Source: Aeromonas popoffii (GTDB taxonomy: Bacteria > Pseudomonadota > Gammaproteobacteria > Enterobacterales > Aeromonadaceae). From it: a stretch of 64,000 nt of DNA. Where the stretch lies: assembly GCF_000820025.1 (NCBI RefSeq), contig NZ_CDBI01000047.1, forward strand, positions 1 through 64,000, in the 5' to 3' direction. Positions 44,654 through 54,010 of the stretch are shown here, piece after piece; the stretch's first letter is position 1; each line of letters begins with the position of its first letter. The notes beneath the pieces are model-generated. The model was not told where the DNA came from, searched no databases, and was given only the letters and a program-made list of their open reading frames with translations. Both the position numbers and the translations under genes were made by a program.

Positions 44654-45304
44654 ATGTTGAGAATGAGTCTGGATATGGTGGTGCTGCGCTTGCATGACGA
44701 GCGGATCGAGCTGCTGCTCGAGACCCGTGATCGCCCCCCCTTTGCCCACTGCTGGCAGCTACCCGGCTTGCGCATCGACGAGGCACTGGATCGGGATCTC
44801 GATGCCACCCAGCGCCGCCTGCTGGCGGAGTGGGGGCTGGGCCACTGCTACAGCGAGCAGGTCTGCACCCTCGGCAATCTTGAGCGGGATCCCCGTGGCT
44901 GGTCCACGACCCTGGTCTATCTCTGTCTGGTCGATCCCGGGATCGAGGCCATTCACGGCTGCTGGCATCCGCTCTCCAACCTGCCGGGGCTCAGCCTCGC
45001 CTTCGATCACACCCAACTGATTGCCAAGGGGCTGGAGCGGCTGCGGATCAAGAGCCGCTACAGCACCTTGCCGCTGCAACTGCTGGGGCCCGAGTTCACC
45101 CTCTCAGAGGTGCAGCGCGCCTTCGAAATTATCCTGCAAACTCCCATGAATACGGCAGCGTTTCGCAAGCGGATCCATCGCGCCGACATTCTGGTGGATA
45201 CCGGCCGCAAGCGTACCGGCAAGCAGCGTCCCGCCATTCTCTACCGGCTGGAGAGTCCCTGCTGCGTGATGTTCGATCAGGTGATGCATGGAGCGGAAGC
45301 ATGA
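44654..45304 (+). CDS. nrtR: NrtR-type Nudix-related transcriptional regulator of NAD metabolism
   Basis: A 216-residue protein. Residues 1-130 form a Nudix-like domain (WQLPGLRIDEALDRDL in place of the catalytic Nudix box, so probably ligand binding only). Residues about 145-210 form a winged helix (FTLSEVQRAFEIIL, MNTAAFRKRIHRADIL, GRKRTGKQRPAILYRL). This layout defines NrtR, which senses ADP-ribose and represses NAD synthesis genes. Divergence from pncA-pncB supports the call. Its stop overlaps the DUF523 start (ATGA). Confidence 0.88.
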   Translation: MLRMSLDMVVLRLHDERIELLLETRDRPPFAHCWQLPGLRIDEALDRDLDATQRRLLAEWGLGHCYSEQVCTLGNLERDPRGWSTTLVYLCLVDPGIEAIHGCWHPLSNLPGLSLAFDHTQLIAKGLERLRIKSRYSTLPLQLLGPEFTLSEVQRAFEIILQTPMNTAAFRKRIHRADILVDTGRKRTGKQRPAILYRLESPCCVMFDQVMHGAEA

Positions 45305-45798
45305 GTGCGGATCCCGTCCGTGTGCTGGTGAGTGCTTGTTTGCTGGGTCAGCCAGTGCGTTACGACGGCCATAGCAAGGGAATTGTCAGCGATTGGTTGA
45401 GTGCGCTGGGGGCCGAAGGGCGAGTGCTGGCCTTCTGCCCCGAAGTGGCGGGCGGTTTGCCGACCCCGCGTCCCCCTGCCGAGCGACAGGGTGAGCGGGT
45501 GGTGACCGCGAGCGGGCTGGATGTGACTGCCGAGTTTGATCGCGGCGCCGAGCTGGCGCTGGCGATCTGTCAGGCGCAGGGCATTCGTTTCGCCCTGCTC
45601 AAGGAGGGGAGCCCTTCTTGCGGTAGTGGCCGTATCTACAACGGCCGCTTCGAAGGCGTTTCTGTGGTGGGTGAGGGCAAGACCACGGCCCTGCTGCGTC
45701 GGCACGGCATCGCCGTTTTCTCGGAAGATCAGTTGGCCGAGCTGGCCTCTGCACTCTCTTTGGATCCCGCTTTGGCGGCAACAGGCAGCGGTTCCTGA
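45301..45798 (+). CDS. DUF523 / TudS-type thiouracil desulfurase family protein
   Basis: A 165-residue protein. Three conserved Cys stand at C13 (SACLLG), C46 (FCPEVAGG) and C107 (KEGSPSCGSG), which in TudS bind a 4Fe-4S cluster used to remove sulfur from thiouracil. The LPTPR motif is also present. It is translationally coupled to nrtR. The last 70 bases overlap the converging acyltransferase gene, and the C-terminal tail after LAEL looks unconserved. Confidence 0.87.
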   Translation: MSADPVRVLVSACLLGQPVRYDGHSKGIVSDWLSALGAEGRVLAFCPEVAGGLPTPRPPAERQGERVVTASGLDVTAEFDRGAELALAICQAQGIRFALLKEGSPSCGSGRIYNGRFEGVSVVGEGKTTALLRRHGIAVFSEDQLAELASALSLDPALAATGSGS

Positions 45799-46688
45799 TC
45801 CCGTTGCCAGCTTTCCAGCAGCTGGTCTTTCTCCTGCCAGCGCTGGTTCAGCCACTCCTGAAAGCCCCGTTTGAATTGCTTGTCATTGAAGTAGTCGCCG
45901 ACCAGCGCCTCATCCACCGGTAGCTCCTCGATGCGCACCTGAATGCGTTTGACCCGTCCCATCAGGAAGTCCTTGAACGGGGTCTCGGCGTTGTCCGGAT
46001 AGCGGATGGTGACGTTGATCAGGCTGTCGAACTGCTCCCCCATGGCCGCCAGAGTGAAGGCGAGCCCGGCTGCCTTGGGCGGCATCAGGTGACGGTAGCG
46101 GGAGCGCGCCGCGTCCCGCTTGGGCTCGGTGAAGCGGGTGCCCTCCACGAAGTTGATGACGGTGGTGGGGATGTGGCGAAACTTCTCGCAGGCGCTGCGG
46201 GTGCTCTCTATGTCCTTGCCGCGCAGATGCGGGTTGCGCAGCAAAAATGCCCGTGAATAGCGGCGCATGAAAGGCATGTCCAGCCCCCAGCAGGCGAGTC
46301 CCAGCAGCGGTATGTAGATGAGCTCGTGCTTCATGAAGAATTTGGGCACCGGCAACCTGTCCCGGAACAGATGGCCCAGCACCACTATGTCGGTCCAGCT
46401 CATGTGATTGCTGACGATGAGATACCAGCCATCCTTGCGTAGTTGAGTGTCATCTTCAACCTGCCAGTCAATGCGGGTGGTGAGGCGGATCACCAGGGCG
46501 TTGCAACCGAGCCACAGCCTCATGAAACGGTTGTTGAGCCGGCTGCAGGCGCGGCCAAAGGCCGGAATGGGCAGCAGCAGCTTGGCCAGCGACACCAGCA
46601 GGATCAGGCTGGCGCACAGGGCGGTGAACAAAATGGTCAGGCTGGTGCTGATGAGCAGCACCAGGGGGCCGGGGAGCAGGGTTAGCAT
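45729..46688 (-). CDS. yihG: YihG-type acyltransferase
   Basis: A 319-residue membrane acyltransferase of the PlsC/LPLAT superfamily. An N-terminal membrane anchor (about residues 5-40) is followed by the catalytic SNHMSWTDIVVL (HX4D), FMKHELIYIPLLGL, NFVEGTRFT and the LMPPKAAGLAFTL motif. It closely resembles E. coli YihG through the LACWGLDMPFMRRYSRAFLLRNP stretch. A Ser/Ala-rich tail overlaps the DUF523 gene. It follows the paralogue at 46698-47597. Confidence 0.88.
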   Translation of the reverse strand: MLTLLPGPLVLLISTSLTILFTALCASLILLVSLAKLLLPIPAFGRACSRLNNRFMRLWLGCNALVIRLTTRIDWQVEDDTQLRKDGWYLIVSNHMSWTDIVVLGHLFRDRLPVPKFFMKHELIYIPLLGLACWGLDMPFMRRYSRAFLLRNPHLRGKDIESTRSACEKFRHIPTTVINFVEGTRFTEPKRDAARSRYRHLMPPKAAGLAFTLAAMGEQFDSLINVTIRYPDNAETPFKDFLMGRVKRIQVRIEELPVDEALVGDYFNDKQFKRGFQEWLNQRWQEKDQLLESWQRDQEPLPVAAKAGSKESAEASSAN

Positions 46689-46697
46689 GGGCGTCGT

Positions 46698-47597
46698 TTA
46701 CTGCGTCTTGTCTGCCAGCAGCTGGCTCAGGGTCTGGTCTTTCTCGTGCCAGATCCCGTTCAGCCACTGTTGAAACTCTTGTTGGAACTCGGGGTTATTG
46801 AAGTAATCCCCCACCAGCTTGCGGTCGATCGGCAAATAGCGGACCTGAACCTTGATTTGCCCGACCCGGCCGCACATGAAGTCCCAGTAGCTGGGGATAC
46901 CGCCCGGATAGGCGATGGTCACATCCACCAGTTTGTGCAGTTGATCGCCCATGGCCGCCAGGGTGAAGGCGATGCCCCCAGCTCTCGGGTGCAGCAGGTG
47001 GCGATAGGGGGCGGCCTGTTTGTCGTGTTTGTGGGCGGTGAAGCGGGTGCCCTCCACGAAGTTCATCACACTCACCGGAATGTGGCGGAATTTGGCACAG
47101 GCCCGGCGCGTTGTTTCTATGTCTTTTCCCTTCAGATGTGGCCTTTTTTCCAGAAATTTACGGGAATAGCGTCGCATGAAGGGGAAGTCGAGCGCCCACC
47201 AGGCCAGACCGAGAAAAGGCACCCAAATCAGCTCTTTCTTGAGAAAAAACTTCAGAAACGGGATTTTTTGATTAAAAACCCGCTGCAGTACCAGTATGTC
47301 GACCCAGGATTGATGGTTGGCAATGACCAGATACCACTCATTCCGGCTCCCTTTGTCCACTCCGACCACTTCGAAAGGGGTTTTGATGATGGTTTTCTGG
47401 ATAAGATTGTTGAAACCGATCCAGCAGCTGGCACAGCCATCGAGCAGGGCGTTGCAGAGGGTTCGCCAGCCCTTGAGCGGTAGCGGCAGCTTGAGCAGAC
47501 CCAGCAAGAAGATGGGGATGCACCAGAAGAGGGTGTTGAAAAAATAGAGCAGGGTGGAGAGGCTGCCGCGCAGTCGCTCTGTCAGCTTGTTGGGCAT
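46698..47597 (-). CDS. Second acyltransferase, paralogue of YihG
   Basis: A 299-residue PlsC-superfamily protein with an N-terminal anchor, HQSWVDILVL (HX4D), FFLKKELIWVPFLGLAWWALDFPF, NFVEGTRFT and LHPRAGGIAFTL. It is clearly duplicated from the same ancestor as the next gene, 9 bases downstream. Possible starts are ATG 47597, ATG 47633 and TTG 47636; none has a strong ribosome-binding site. The acyl acceptor is unknown. Confidence 0.86.
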   Translation of the reverse strand: MPNKLTERLRGSLSTLLYFFNTLFWCIPIFLLGLLKLPLPLKGWRTLCNALLDGCASCWIGFNNLIQKTIIKTPFEVVGVDKGSRNEWYLVIANHQSWVDILVLQRVFNQKIPFLKFFLKKELIWVPFLGLAWWALDFPFMRRYSRKFLEKRPHLKGKDIETTRRACAKFRHIPVSVMNFVEGTRFTAHKHDKQAAPYRHLLHPRAGGIAFTLAAMGDQLHKLVDVTIAYPGGIPSYWDFMCGRVGQIKVQVRYLPIDRKLVGDYFNNPEFQQEFQQWLNGIWHEKDQTLSQLLADKTQ

Positions 47598-47733
47598 GAG
47601 TTCGGGTCCGTCTTGCTGTCGATAAAGGGTCATCAAGTGGTCAGATCTGTGGCCATAATATCAGCCGATCGCTCGCGAGACCATGGAGAGCGCTCTCGGC
47701 AGCAAGGGACTCAGTTTACGCAATTCGGCCTAT

Positions 47734-48341
47734 TCAGCCGCTGCGCAGCCGCGACAGCAGCCGATCCATGGCGCGGTAGCCGAGCGCCTCGATCAGATGC
47801 TCCTTGCCGATGGCGGGCTGCCCGGCCAGATCCGCTATGGTACGTGACACCCGCAGGATACGGTGCCAGGCCCGGATGCTGAGCCCCAGCTTCTGGATGG
47901 CGTTCTCCAAAAACTCGGCATCTTGCGGCGATAATCGGCAAATATCCTCTATCTCGCGACTATCCAGCAGATTGTTGAGCTTGCCATTGCGGCTCAGCAT
48001 GCGCTCCCGCGCCGCCAATACCCGCTCGCGGATCTGCTGGCTCGACTCCCCTCGTTCCGCCTTGCCGGTGAGGCTCCCCTTGGGCAGCAGCGGCACCTCC
48101 ACCGTGAGGTCGAATCTGTCGAGAAAGGGGCCTGAGAGTTTGCCGAGGTAGCGCAGGATCTGATCAGGGCTGGAGCGGGTCTGGCCGTCACCATAGTGGC
48201 CGCAGGGGCTGGGGTTCATGGCGCCGATCAGCTGGAATCGGGCGGGGAAATCCACCTGACGGGCGGCCCGGCTGATGGTGATGTGGCCCGTCTCCAGCGG
48301 TTCGCGCAGAGAGTCGAGTACCTTGCGCTCGAATTCGGGCA
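47734..48341 (-). pseudogene. comM: comM, 3' part (C-terminal 203 residues)
   Basis: This is the C-terminal part of the ComM/YifB AAA+ helicase that drives branch migration in natural transformation: PEFERKVLDSLREPLETG, NPSPCGHYGDG, LSGPFLDRFDL and the LSIRAWHRILRVSRTIADL lid. The N-terminal part lies at 61238-62144, beyond the inserted element. The two parts meet at the sequence GGCA; joined there they give one 1515-base frame of 504 residues, the E. coli length. The element end supplies a new ATG (48340-48342) for this fragment, but no ribosome-binding site is evident. As it stands the gene is disrupted. Confidence 0.95.
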
Positions 48342-48397
48342 TATGTGTATGTTTTTAAAGCAACCCTATATGTGTATGTCTATACTTTATGTACATA
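48341..48397. repeat. Left-end repeats of the comM element
   Basis: ATATGTGTATGT occurs at 48341-48352 and again at 48368-48379 (step 27). A palindromic ATGTACATA follows at 48389-48397. They are probable binding sites for the recombinases and may also hold the recombinase operon promoter, since the first gene begins about 40 bases further on. Confidence 0.72.
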
Positions 48398-48433
48398 ACT
48401 TCAGTTCCAAATTGAAATTGATTGGTATATTCC

Positions 48434-49852
48434 ATGGTGCATATGAAGAGTGGAAAGAATATTGGCGTATATATTTTGCCTAGATTGATATTATCTAACA
48501 TAAGTTCGAATGAGGATGTTGAGACTAAAAAAAGAAAAGTTAGAGAATACGAATACTACTATAAAGAATCGGAACGGCCGAGTTCTTATCATTCGATGAA
48601 ATTCAATCGCTTTCCTGTCTTATTAAATAATGATAACTCTGTTTGGAAGGAGGGGACTATATATCTACTTGTTCGAGCTGTTGGAGTGATCGGTGTTAAC
48701 ATGCTGACATTACATAACTTGGCATATGATTTAAGCGCTTATAAAAAATTTCTATATGATGAGAAGCTTGAAGTTACATATATACCAGAAAGAAAATCGA
48801 TGAGGCCATACTATCAATATAAATACCATCTAATTTCATTATGTAATGATAAAAAGATCTCATTCAACACAGCGAAAAGAAGAATAAGTAGCGTTATTGG
48901 CTTCTATAGATGGATGAAAATAGCAGGGTTAATTGATATGACATCATCTTTATGGAACGAGAAGGATATCTATATTAATGTATCTGATACCTTTGGGTTG
49001 ATGAAAAAAATTAGGATTGTAAAAACTGATTTATCTATAAAGGTAAAGAATCAGAATAGCAATAACCAGTTCGCGATTTATGATGGTGGTGCTCTTAAAC
49101 CGTTAACTAAAAAAGAACAAAAAGCCCTACTTGAAACGTTACTAGAAAGTAAAAACATCGAGATGCGATTGATTTTCATGCTGGCACTTTTCACTGGAGC
49201 GAGAATTCAAACTATTTTAACTCTGCCTTATTCAGTTTTCCTAGATGAGCTAGCCTCTGGTGATAAGTATAAATTTATTTCGATTGGGTTTGGTACTGGG
49301 GTGGACTCAAAAAATAATAAACGAACGGTAATTTCAGTTCCTAGCTGGCTTTATGTGAAAGTTAAAATCTATGTTAATAGCCAAAGGGCAAGGAAGAGAC
49401 AAGATAAGGCTAAACCTGCTAGCGTATCTCGATTGGTTTTCCTCACATCTCAAGGTTCACCATACTATATGCCAAATGAGGAAAGAGAAAAATTCCTTGA
49501 TGGTTATGTGACTACTTATATAAGTAATGGCCAGTCTGTTAGGCAGTTTTTAGCAAACAAGATAATTCCTACTATGAGAGCTAAACTGAACATTGATGAT
49601 TTCACATTTCGATTTCATGACTTGAGAGCCACATTCGGCCTTAATATTACTGAGCTTCAGTTACTAATGGTTGAGAAGGGCGTGATAAGTCTACATCAAG
49701 CTAGGGAGTTTGTTAAAACTGCTATGGGACATTCTAACTATCGCACTACAGATGGGTATCTAAAATATAGTCGTGAGATTAATACCCTGACGCAATATCA
49801 GGATGACTATGAGAGTTACATTAAACAGCTTATAGGTGGGCTGTATGATTGA
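48434..49852 (+). CDS. Tyrosine recombinase 1 of the trio
   Basis: A 472-residue site-specific recombinase. All catalytic boxes are recognisable: Arg in FTGARIQTIL, His-x-x-Arg in FHDLRATFG, His in AMGHSNYRTTDG and the Tyr nucleophile in GYLKYSRE. The N-terminal half is a basic, helical core-binding region. It heads a four-gene operon: its stop overlaps the next start by 8 bases. It should be able to cut and rejoin DNA. The first ATG at 48434 is used; 48443 is possible. Confidence 0.88.
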   Translation: MVHMKSGKNIGVYILPRLILSNISSNEDVETKKRKVREYEYYYKESERPSSYHSMKFNRFPVLLNNDNSVWKEGTIYLLVRAVGVIGVNMLTLHNLAYDLSAYKKFLYDEKLEVTYIPERKSMRPYYQYKYHLISLCNDKKISFNTAKRRISSVIGFYRWMKIAGLIDMTSSLWNEKDIYINVSDTFGLMKKIRIVKTDLSIKVKNQNSNNQFAIYDGGALKPLTKKEQKALLETLLESKNIEMRLIFMLALFTGARIQTILTLPYSVFLDELASGDKYKFISIGFGTGVDSKNNKRTVISVPSWLYVKVKIYVNSQRARKRQDKAKPASVSRLVFLTSQGSPYYMPNEEREKFLDGYVTTYISNGQSVRQFLANKIIPTMRAKLNIDDFTFRFHDLRATFGLNITELQLLMVEKGVISLHQAREFVKTAMGHSNYRTTDGYLKYSREINTLTQYQDDYESYIKQLIGGLYD

Positions 49853-51689
49853 AAATTATATGTTGAGAGAGTTTATCAATGTTACTTTACCACTTGAAAA
49901 GCATATCTCTCCAATAATGCCAGAAAAAGTTGTGTTGATCTTTCCTGATGTTGGGCGCTGTGATATTGGGGCATTATGCTATTCGCGTAGAAAAAGCATG
50001 GCTACATGGCGGAAAAGTAGAGAAGTTGATAGTGATAGCATAATACCTCATAGAATAGATGCGATTAAAGAAATTATAAATATAGTTTCAGATGAATTCA
50101 TAATATCTAGTGTGACGCCTTTAACCTTATCTAGAATGACTAAGGGATTTATTAGATTTATGGATTGGTGTGACTTTAATGGTCATAGCGATGTGCTGCT
50201 TAGTCAAGATGACGCAGTTAATGCATGTGGTGCTTTTATAAATGAACTCAAGCATAAATTAAGAAGTGGAGAGCTAAAAAGTCAGAGCGCAATAAATTTA
50301 CAACATGCAATGCTGACTTATATGAGTCGACTTTTTGATATAGATCTTAAAGAACATCTCCATTTAATCACAATGACTCGTGGATATACGCCGACGGATC
50401 CCCCTGATGAGCGGGATGTGAAACAGCTGCTCTCAATTTGTAAGTGCTCATTTAATAGTATAGCTACATTCATTGTTGAATCGATGCCATACCCCTACAT
50501 GATTACAATGCAAGATGTGCAGTCAACACAAGAAAGAGTTTGGATTTTTCCCACTGTCCAGTGGATGAAAAACTTGGAAACAAAAAATAGGCAGGGGGTA
50601 TATAACCATAGTAGCGGAGGGTTATATGATTTAGAAGAAATTAAGCACTTATATACATCTGAACGAAATGCAAAAGCAGCTATTAGAAATGCGAAGAAAC
50701 TAATCGACCTTGCCAATAGTGACCCCATGCATACATCTAGGTTAGGGGTATACAACTTTGCTGTGTTTTCGTTTATTCATTTATTTCTGGCTAATACGGG
50801 CATGAATTTACAGCAGCTTATAATGCTTGAGTGGGATGCTAGTTATAGCACAGAGAGAGTTAGTCATCGGTTCTATCAGGTAAAGGCACGTTCTGGAAAT
50901 AAAAATGTATATTTTGAAATACAAGGGAGTTTTCTTCCTATATTTAAGCGCTTTATTTCTCTGCGAAATTTTATTTTAGGTGGCAAAGAATTTAAATATT
51001 TGTTCTTTACATTTTCAAAAATAAGAGGTTGGCAACCTGTAAAAATTCAATGGGGAAGTTTGTACCAATTCAACAAGCAACTGTCTCGAGTGTTTGATAG
51101 CATTCCGAATATAACATCGCGCATGTGGAGAGCATTTAAGAGTGAATGGTATATTCAAAACTCTGATGTAGCCGTAACAGCGATGGCCCTACAGAATACT
51201 GTGGATACAGTAAAAAAAAGATATGTTAACGGCTCATCCACCAAAGGCATAAATGAGATGTCATTTTTCTTAGAGCAACTATCTAAAGTGACTATTGTTG
51301 AGCCTGGTCGTGTTGTTGGAAGCGCTACTTCTATAGGTGGATGCTCAGTTATGCATGAGAGTAATTTAATAATACCAGATTGTTTTAAACCTGAGAGCTG
51401 CTTGTTCTGTGATAAATATGTCATTCATGCTGATCATGATGACATTTTGAAAATACTTGGATTTAGAGCTTACTTAAATCGACTTGGTGATCTTGGGTTA
51501 TCTCTGGAACAACTAGATAGGGTTCATAAGCCGATATTAGAGCGACTGTCTGAAATTCTCAATCAAATCTCTGGGAGAGGTGATGATCTCTATCAGATGG
51601 TTAAAGTAATTGACTCTGATTCAGAGTCAAATCAAACATATGGTAGTTATTGGGACTACAAAATAATGATGTTAGATAGGTTACTGTAA
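49845..51689 (+). CDS. Recombinase-like protein 2 of the trio, catalytic residues not recognisable
   Basis: A 614-residue protein of recombinase-like layout. The box I position reads NTGMNLQQLIML, with Asn where Arg is expected. The box II position reads SRMWRAF, with no His. The third region reads MALQNTVDTVKKRYVNG, with Gln where His is expected and Tyr kept. It may be a structural partner, not a catalyst. A C-terminal Cys cluster (GGCSVMH, then CFKPESCLFC) suggests zinc binding. AGGTGGG precedes ATG 49845. It touches the next gene with no spacing. Confidence 0.75.
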   Translation: MIENYMLREFINVTLPLEKHISPIMPEKVVLIFPDVGRCDIGALCYSRRKSMATWRKSREVDSDSIIPHRIDAIKEIINIVSDEFIISSVTPLTLSRMTKGFIRFMDWCDFNGHSDVLLSQDDAVNACGAFINELKHKLRSGELKSQSAINLQHAMLTYMSRLFDIDLKEHLHLITMTRGYTPTDPPDERDVKQLLSICKCSFNSIATFIVESMPYPYMITMQDVQSTQERVWIFPTVQWMKNLETKNRQGVYNHSSGGLYDLEEIKHLYTSERNAKAAIRNAKKLIDLANSDPMHTSRLGVYNFAVFSFIHLFLANTGMNLQQLIMLEWDASYSTERVSHRFYQVKARSGNKNVYFEIQGSFLPIFKRFISLRNFILGGKEFKYLFFTFSKIRGWQPVKIQWGSLYQFNKQLSRVFDSIPNITSRMWRAFKSEWYIQNSDVAVTAMALQNTVDTVKKRYVNGSSTKGINEMSFFLEQLSKVTIVEPGRVVGSATSIGGCSVMHESNLIIPDCFKPESCLFCDKYVIHADHDDILKILGFRAYLNRLGDLGLSLEQLDRVHKPILERLSEILNQISGRGDDLYQMVKVIDSDSESNQTYGSYWDYKIMMLDRLL

Positions 51690-53657
51690 ATGAAACATGA
51701 AATTTTATATAATAGTAACGTGAATGCACAAGATGAAAAATCTAAACCTGATGGTTTGTATTATATTGGAGTGGAACCAAAGGATGAATTTGTAGTTAGT
51801 CGAGACTCTGACGGGGGGATACTGTCATATTATTTTGATGATGTATGGAACTGGTCTAGCTATAATAATGGTAAAAACGCAGCATTTAATTTTTACGTGA
51901 AGTCAAATAAGGAGACACTTTTTTCCTTATGTCTAAAAAAGGAAATGAAGTGGATATTCTTTTCTTTAATATGGATGAATAAAGGGCCAATCCTTTCATT
52001 TAGGACTCTTAGTAGCTATCTTAGCTTACTTAGAGTATTGGGCCTTTACCTTGTCGATAAAAAATTAACCTACAAAAAATTCTTTTCTAATAATAAATAT
52101 ATTGATGGTTTTTCTAATTCGATCAACCAAGGTCGTATGTCAAAATTAGGTATGTTGATTCGGCATTGTCACTCGTTGTTTAATATTGATGTTATGAGAT
52201 CAGATAAAGAAGGAATTCTTTTATCCATCAACAAAAAGAAAAATGAATACATAAGCGGTCTGTGTCAACACCCCCCTATACCATCGAGAATATATTCAAA
52301 TGTTATCAAGTTTGTTAAGGATGATTTGGATGACATTTCATCATCAATAGACAAAATAATCGAGCTATCTCACCGTTGTATTGAAGATCCAATCTTAGGT
52401 CTTGGAAGGGGCGGGATCAAGAAAAAAAGAGCCAGAGGAGAAATTGTTTATTGGAATAAGGGGAAAGTTAGCTTCCTAGAATTACTAGAAGAATATAGTT
52501 TAGTATCATTTTTCAATCGTCATAATTTAAGGAAGGACCGGCAAGGGTTGTCATTTGCATGTTCATTTATACAAAAATGTGCTGCAGTAGCTATACAAAT
52601 TTTTTCTGGGATGCGTATTAGTGAGGTCGACTCGCTTCCTTACGGTTGCATTAAAGAGCATATATTAAATGGGAAAGTGCATTATCTAATAGAGGGGTTT
52701 ACCACAAAGTTCAATCATGGAATAAAATTAAAAGCAAAATGGGTGACGAATAACGACGGTGTTACTTCAATATATTTAGCAAGGAAAATCTCTGATCTTA
52801 TATATTCAGTTTCTCATATGAGAGTTCCTGATGAAGATAGAGTTTTATTTGCAAGCATAACTCAACTACCATTTTCGCCTGGGATGAAACAAGAGGTTAG
52901 TGCGATAACTAGTATTAAAATAAATAAGTATGTTTCAGAGAAAACGCTTGAGGTTATTAACTCAGATATTGATGAGCTGAAGATAATCGAGCCATTTAGA
53001 AATTGGGATAATGACGAAAAGATTAAAGTTGGTGAAAAATGGCCATTCACTAGTCATCAAGCAAGAAGGTCATTGGCATTATATGCATCACATTCAGGTT
53101 TGGTGTCATTACCATCGCTCAAACTTCAACTAAAGCATATAACGACAGAGATGACTCTATATTATGCTAAAGGAAGTGAGTTAGCTGTCAATATAATCAA
53201 CCCTAAATCAGACCATTTTGCGAATGAATATCAAAAGTCACAACATTTTTCACAGGCACAGTCTTACCTAAATGTTATTTTTGATGAGAATTCAAAATTG
53301 GCAGGTGTGCATGGTTTAATCGTAAATCGTCAGTCATCCTCTGAGCACACTGTTATATTTAACGATAGGGTCGAGACTGTTAAGAAGTTTCAGAAGGGAG
53401 AGCTATCATATAGAGAAACTTTCTTAGGTGGATGTACATTAATTGGCGAGTGTGACAAGCGAATAACAAACCCATTTACGGAATGTTTAGATTGCGCTAG
53501 TGCTATTATTAAAAGGGAAAAACTAGATAAAATAATAGCAGATCAAACAAATTTAATTAAAATGCTTGATGAAGGTAGTTTTGAGTGGAAGAAGGAGACG
53601 AAAGAGTTGAATTATTTGCTTGGATTTAAGGATAAATGTAACTGGGGTGCGGAATGA
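51690..53657 (+). CDS. Tyrosine recombinase 3 of the trio
   Basis: A 655-residue recombinase. Catalytic Arg lies in FSGMRISEVDSLP, His-x-x-Arg in TSHQARRSLALY, His in LKHITTEMTL and Tyr in YYAKGS. A C-terminal Cys cluster (GGCTLIGEC, then CLDC) is followed by a charged helix, resembling Tn554 TnpB-type proteins. The ATG directly follows the previous stop, and its own stop overlaps the next gene by 4 bases. With gene 1 it supplies two active recombinases of different size. Confidence 0.86.
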   Translation: MKHEILYNSNVNAQDEKSKPDGLYYIGVEPKDEFVVSRDSDGGILSYYFDDVWNWSSYNNGKNAAFNFYVKSNKETLFSLCLKKEMKWIFFSLIWMNKGPILSFRTLSSYLSLLRVLGLYLVDKKLTYKKFFSNNKYIDGFSNSINQGRMSKLGMLIRHCHSLFNIDVMRSDKEGILLSINKKKNEYISGLCQHPPIPSRIYSNVIKFVKDDLDDISSSIDKIIELSHRCIEDPILGLGRGGIKKKRARGEIVYWNKGKVSFLELLEEYSLVSFFNRHNLRKDRQGLSFACSFIQKCAAVAIQIFSGMRISEVDSLPYGCIKEHILNGKVHYLIEGFTTKFNHGIKLKAKWVTNNDGVTSIYLARKISDLIYSVSHMRVPDEDRVLFASITQLPFSPGMKQEVSAITSIKINKYVSEKTLEVINSDIDELKIIEPFRNWDNDEKIKVGEKWPFTSHQARRSLALYASHSGLVSLPSLKLQLKHITTEMTLYYAKGSELAVNIINPKSDHFANEYQKSQHFSQAQSYLNVIFDENSKLAGVHGLIVNRQSSSEHTVIFNDRVETVKKFQKGELSYRETFLGGCTLIGECDKRITNPFTECLDCASAIIKREKLDKIIADQTNLIKMLDEGSFEWKKETKELNYLLGFKDKCNWGAE

Positions 53658-54010
53658 GTTCAATAAATGATTATTATGAGGCTTTGCAACGGTTGGTTGA
53701 AGGTAAGCCAAAAATAGTGCCGCTAGAGAGTAATATTAATAATGATACGGTCGCATTAGAGGCTGGTCGAACTCGTGGCTCAATTAAAAAATCTAGAGCA
53801 AATCATGAGAAACTAATAAACGATATAAGGCTTGCTGAGCAAGGGCTTCTTATAGAGAAAGACTGTGACGTAAAGCATGAAGCAGATAGGGAAAGAGTTG
53901 TTTTTTTAAAAAGCATGTTAGATGAGAGCCTTGAACGAGAAATATCACTATTATTTGAAAATTTTAATCTTCATCAGGAAATTTTAAAGTTAAAAGAACG
54001 AAGAAAGTAG
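53654..54010 (+). CDS. Small TnpC-like accessory protein
   Basis: A 118-residue, highly charged helical protein with AGRTRGSIKKSRANHEKLINDI and a C-terminal coiled coil (LKSMLDESLEREISLLFENFNLHQEILKLK). Size, position after the recombinases and the GSIKKSR segment resemble the TnpC protein of Tn554-type elements, which guides orientation and frequency of transposition. It ends the operon; a perfect inverted repeat follows 62 bases later. Confidence 0.7.
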   Translation: MSSINDYYEALQRLVEGKPKIVPLESNINNDTVALEAGRTRGSIKKSRANHEKLINDIRLAEQGLLIEKDCDVKHEADRERVVFLKSMLDESLEREISLLFENFNLHQEILKLKERRK

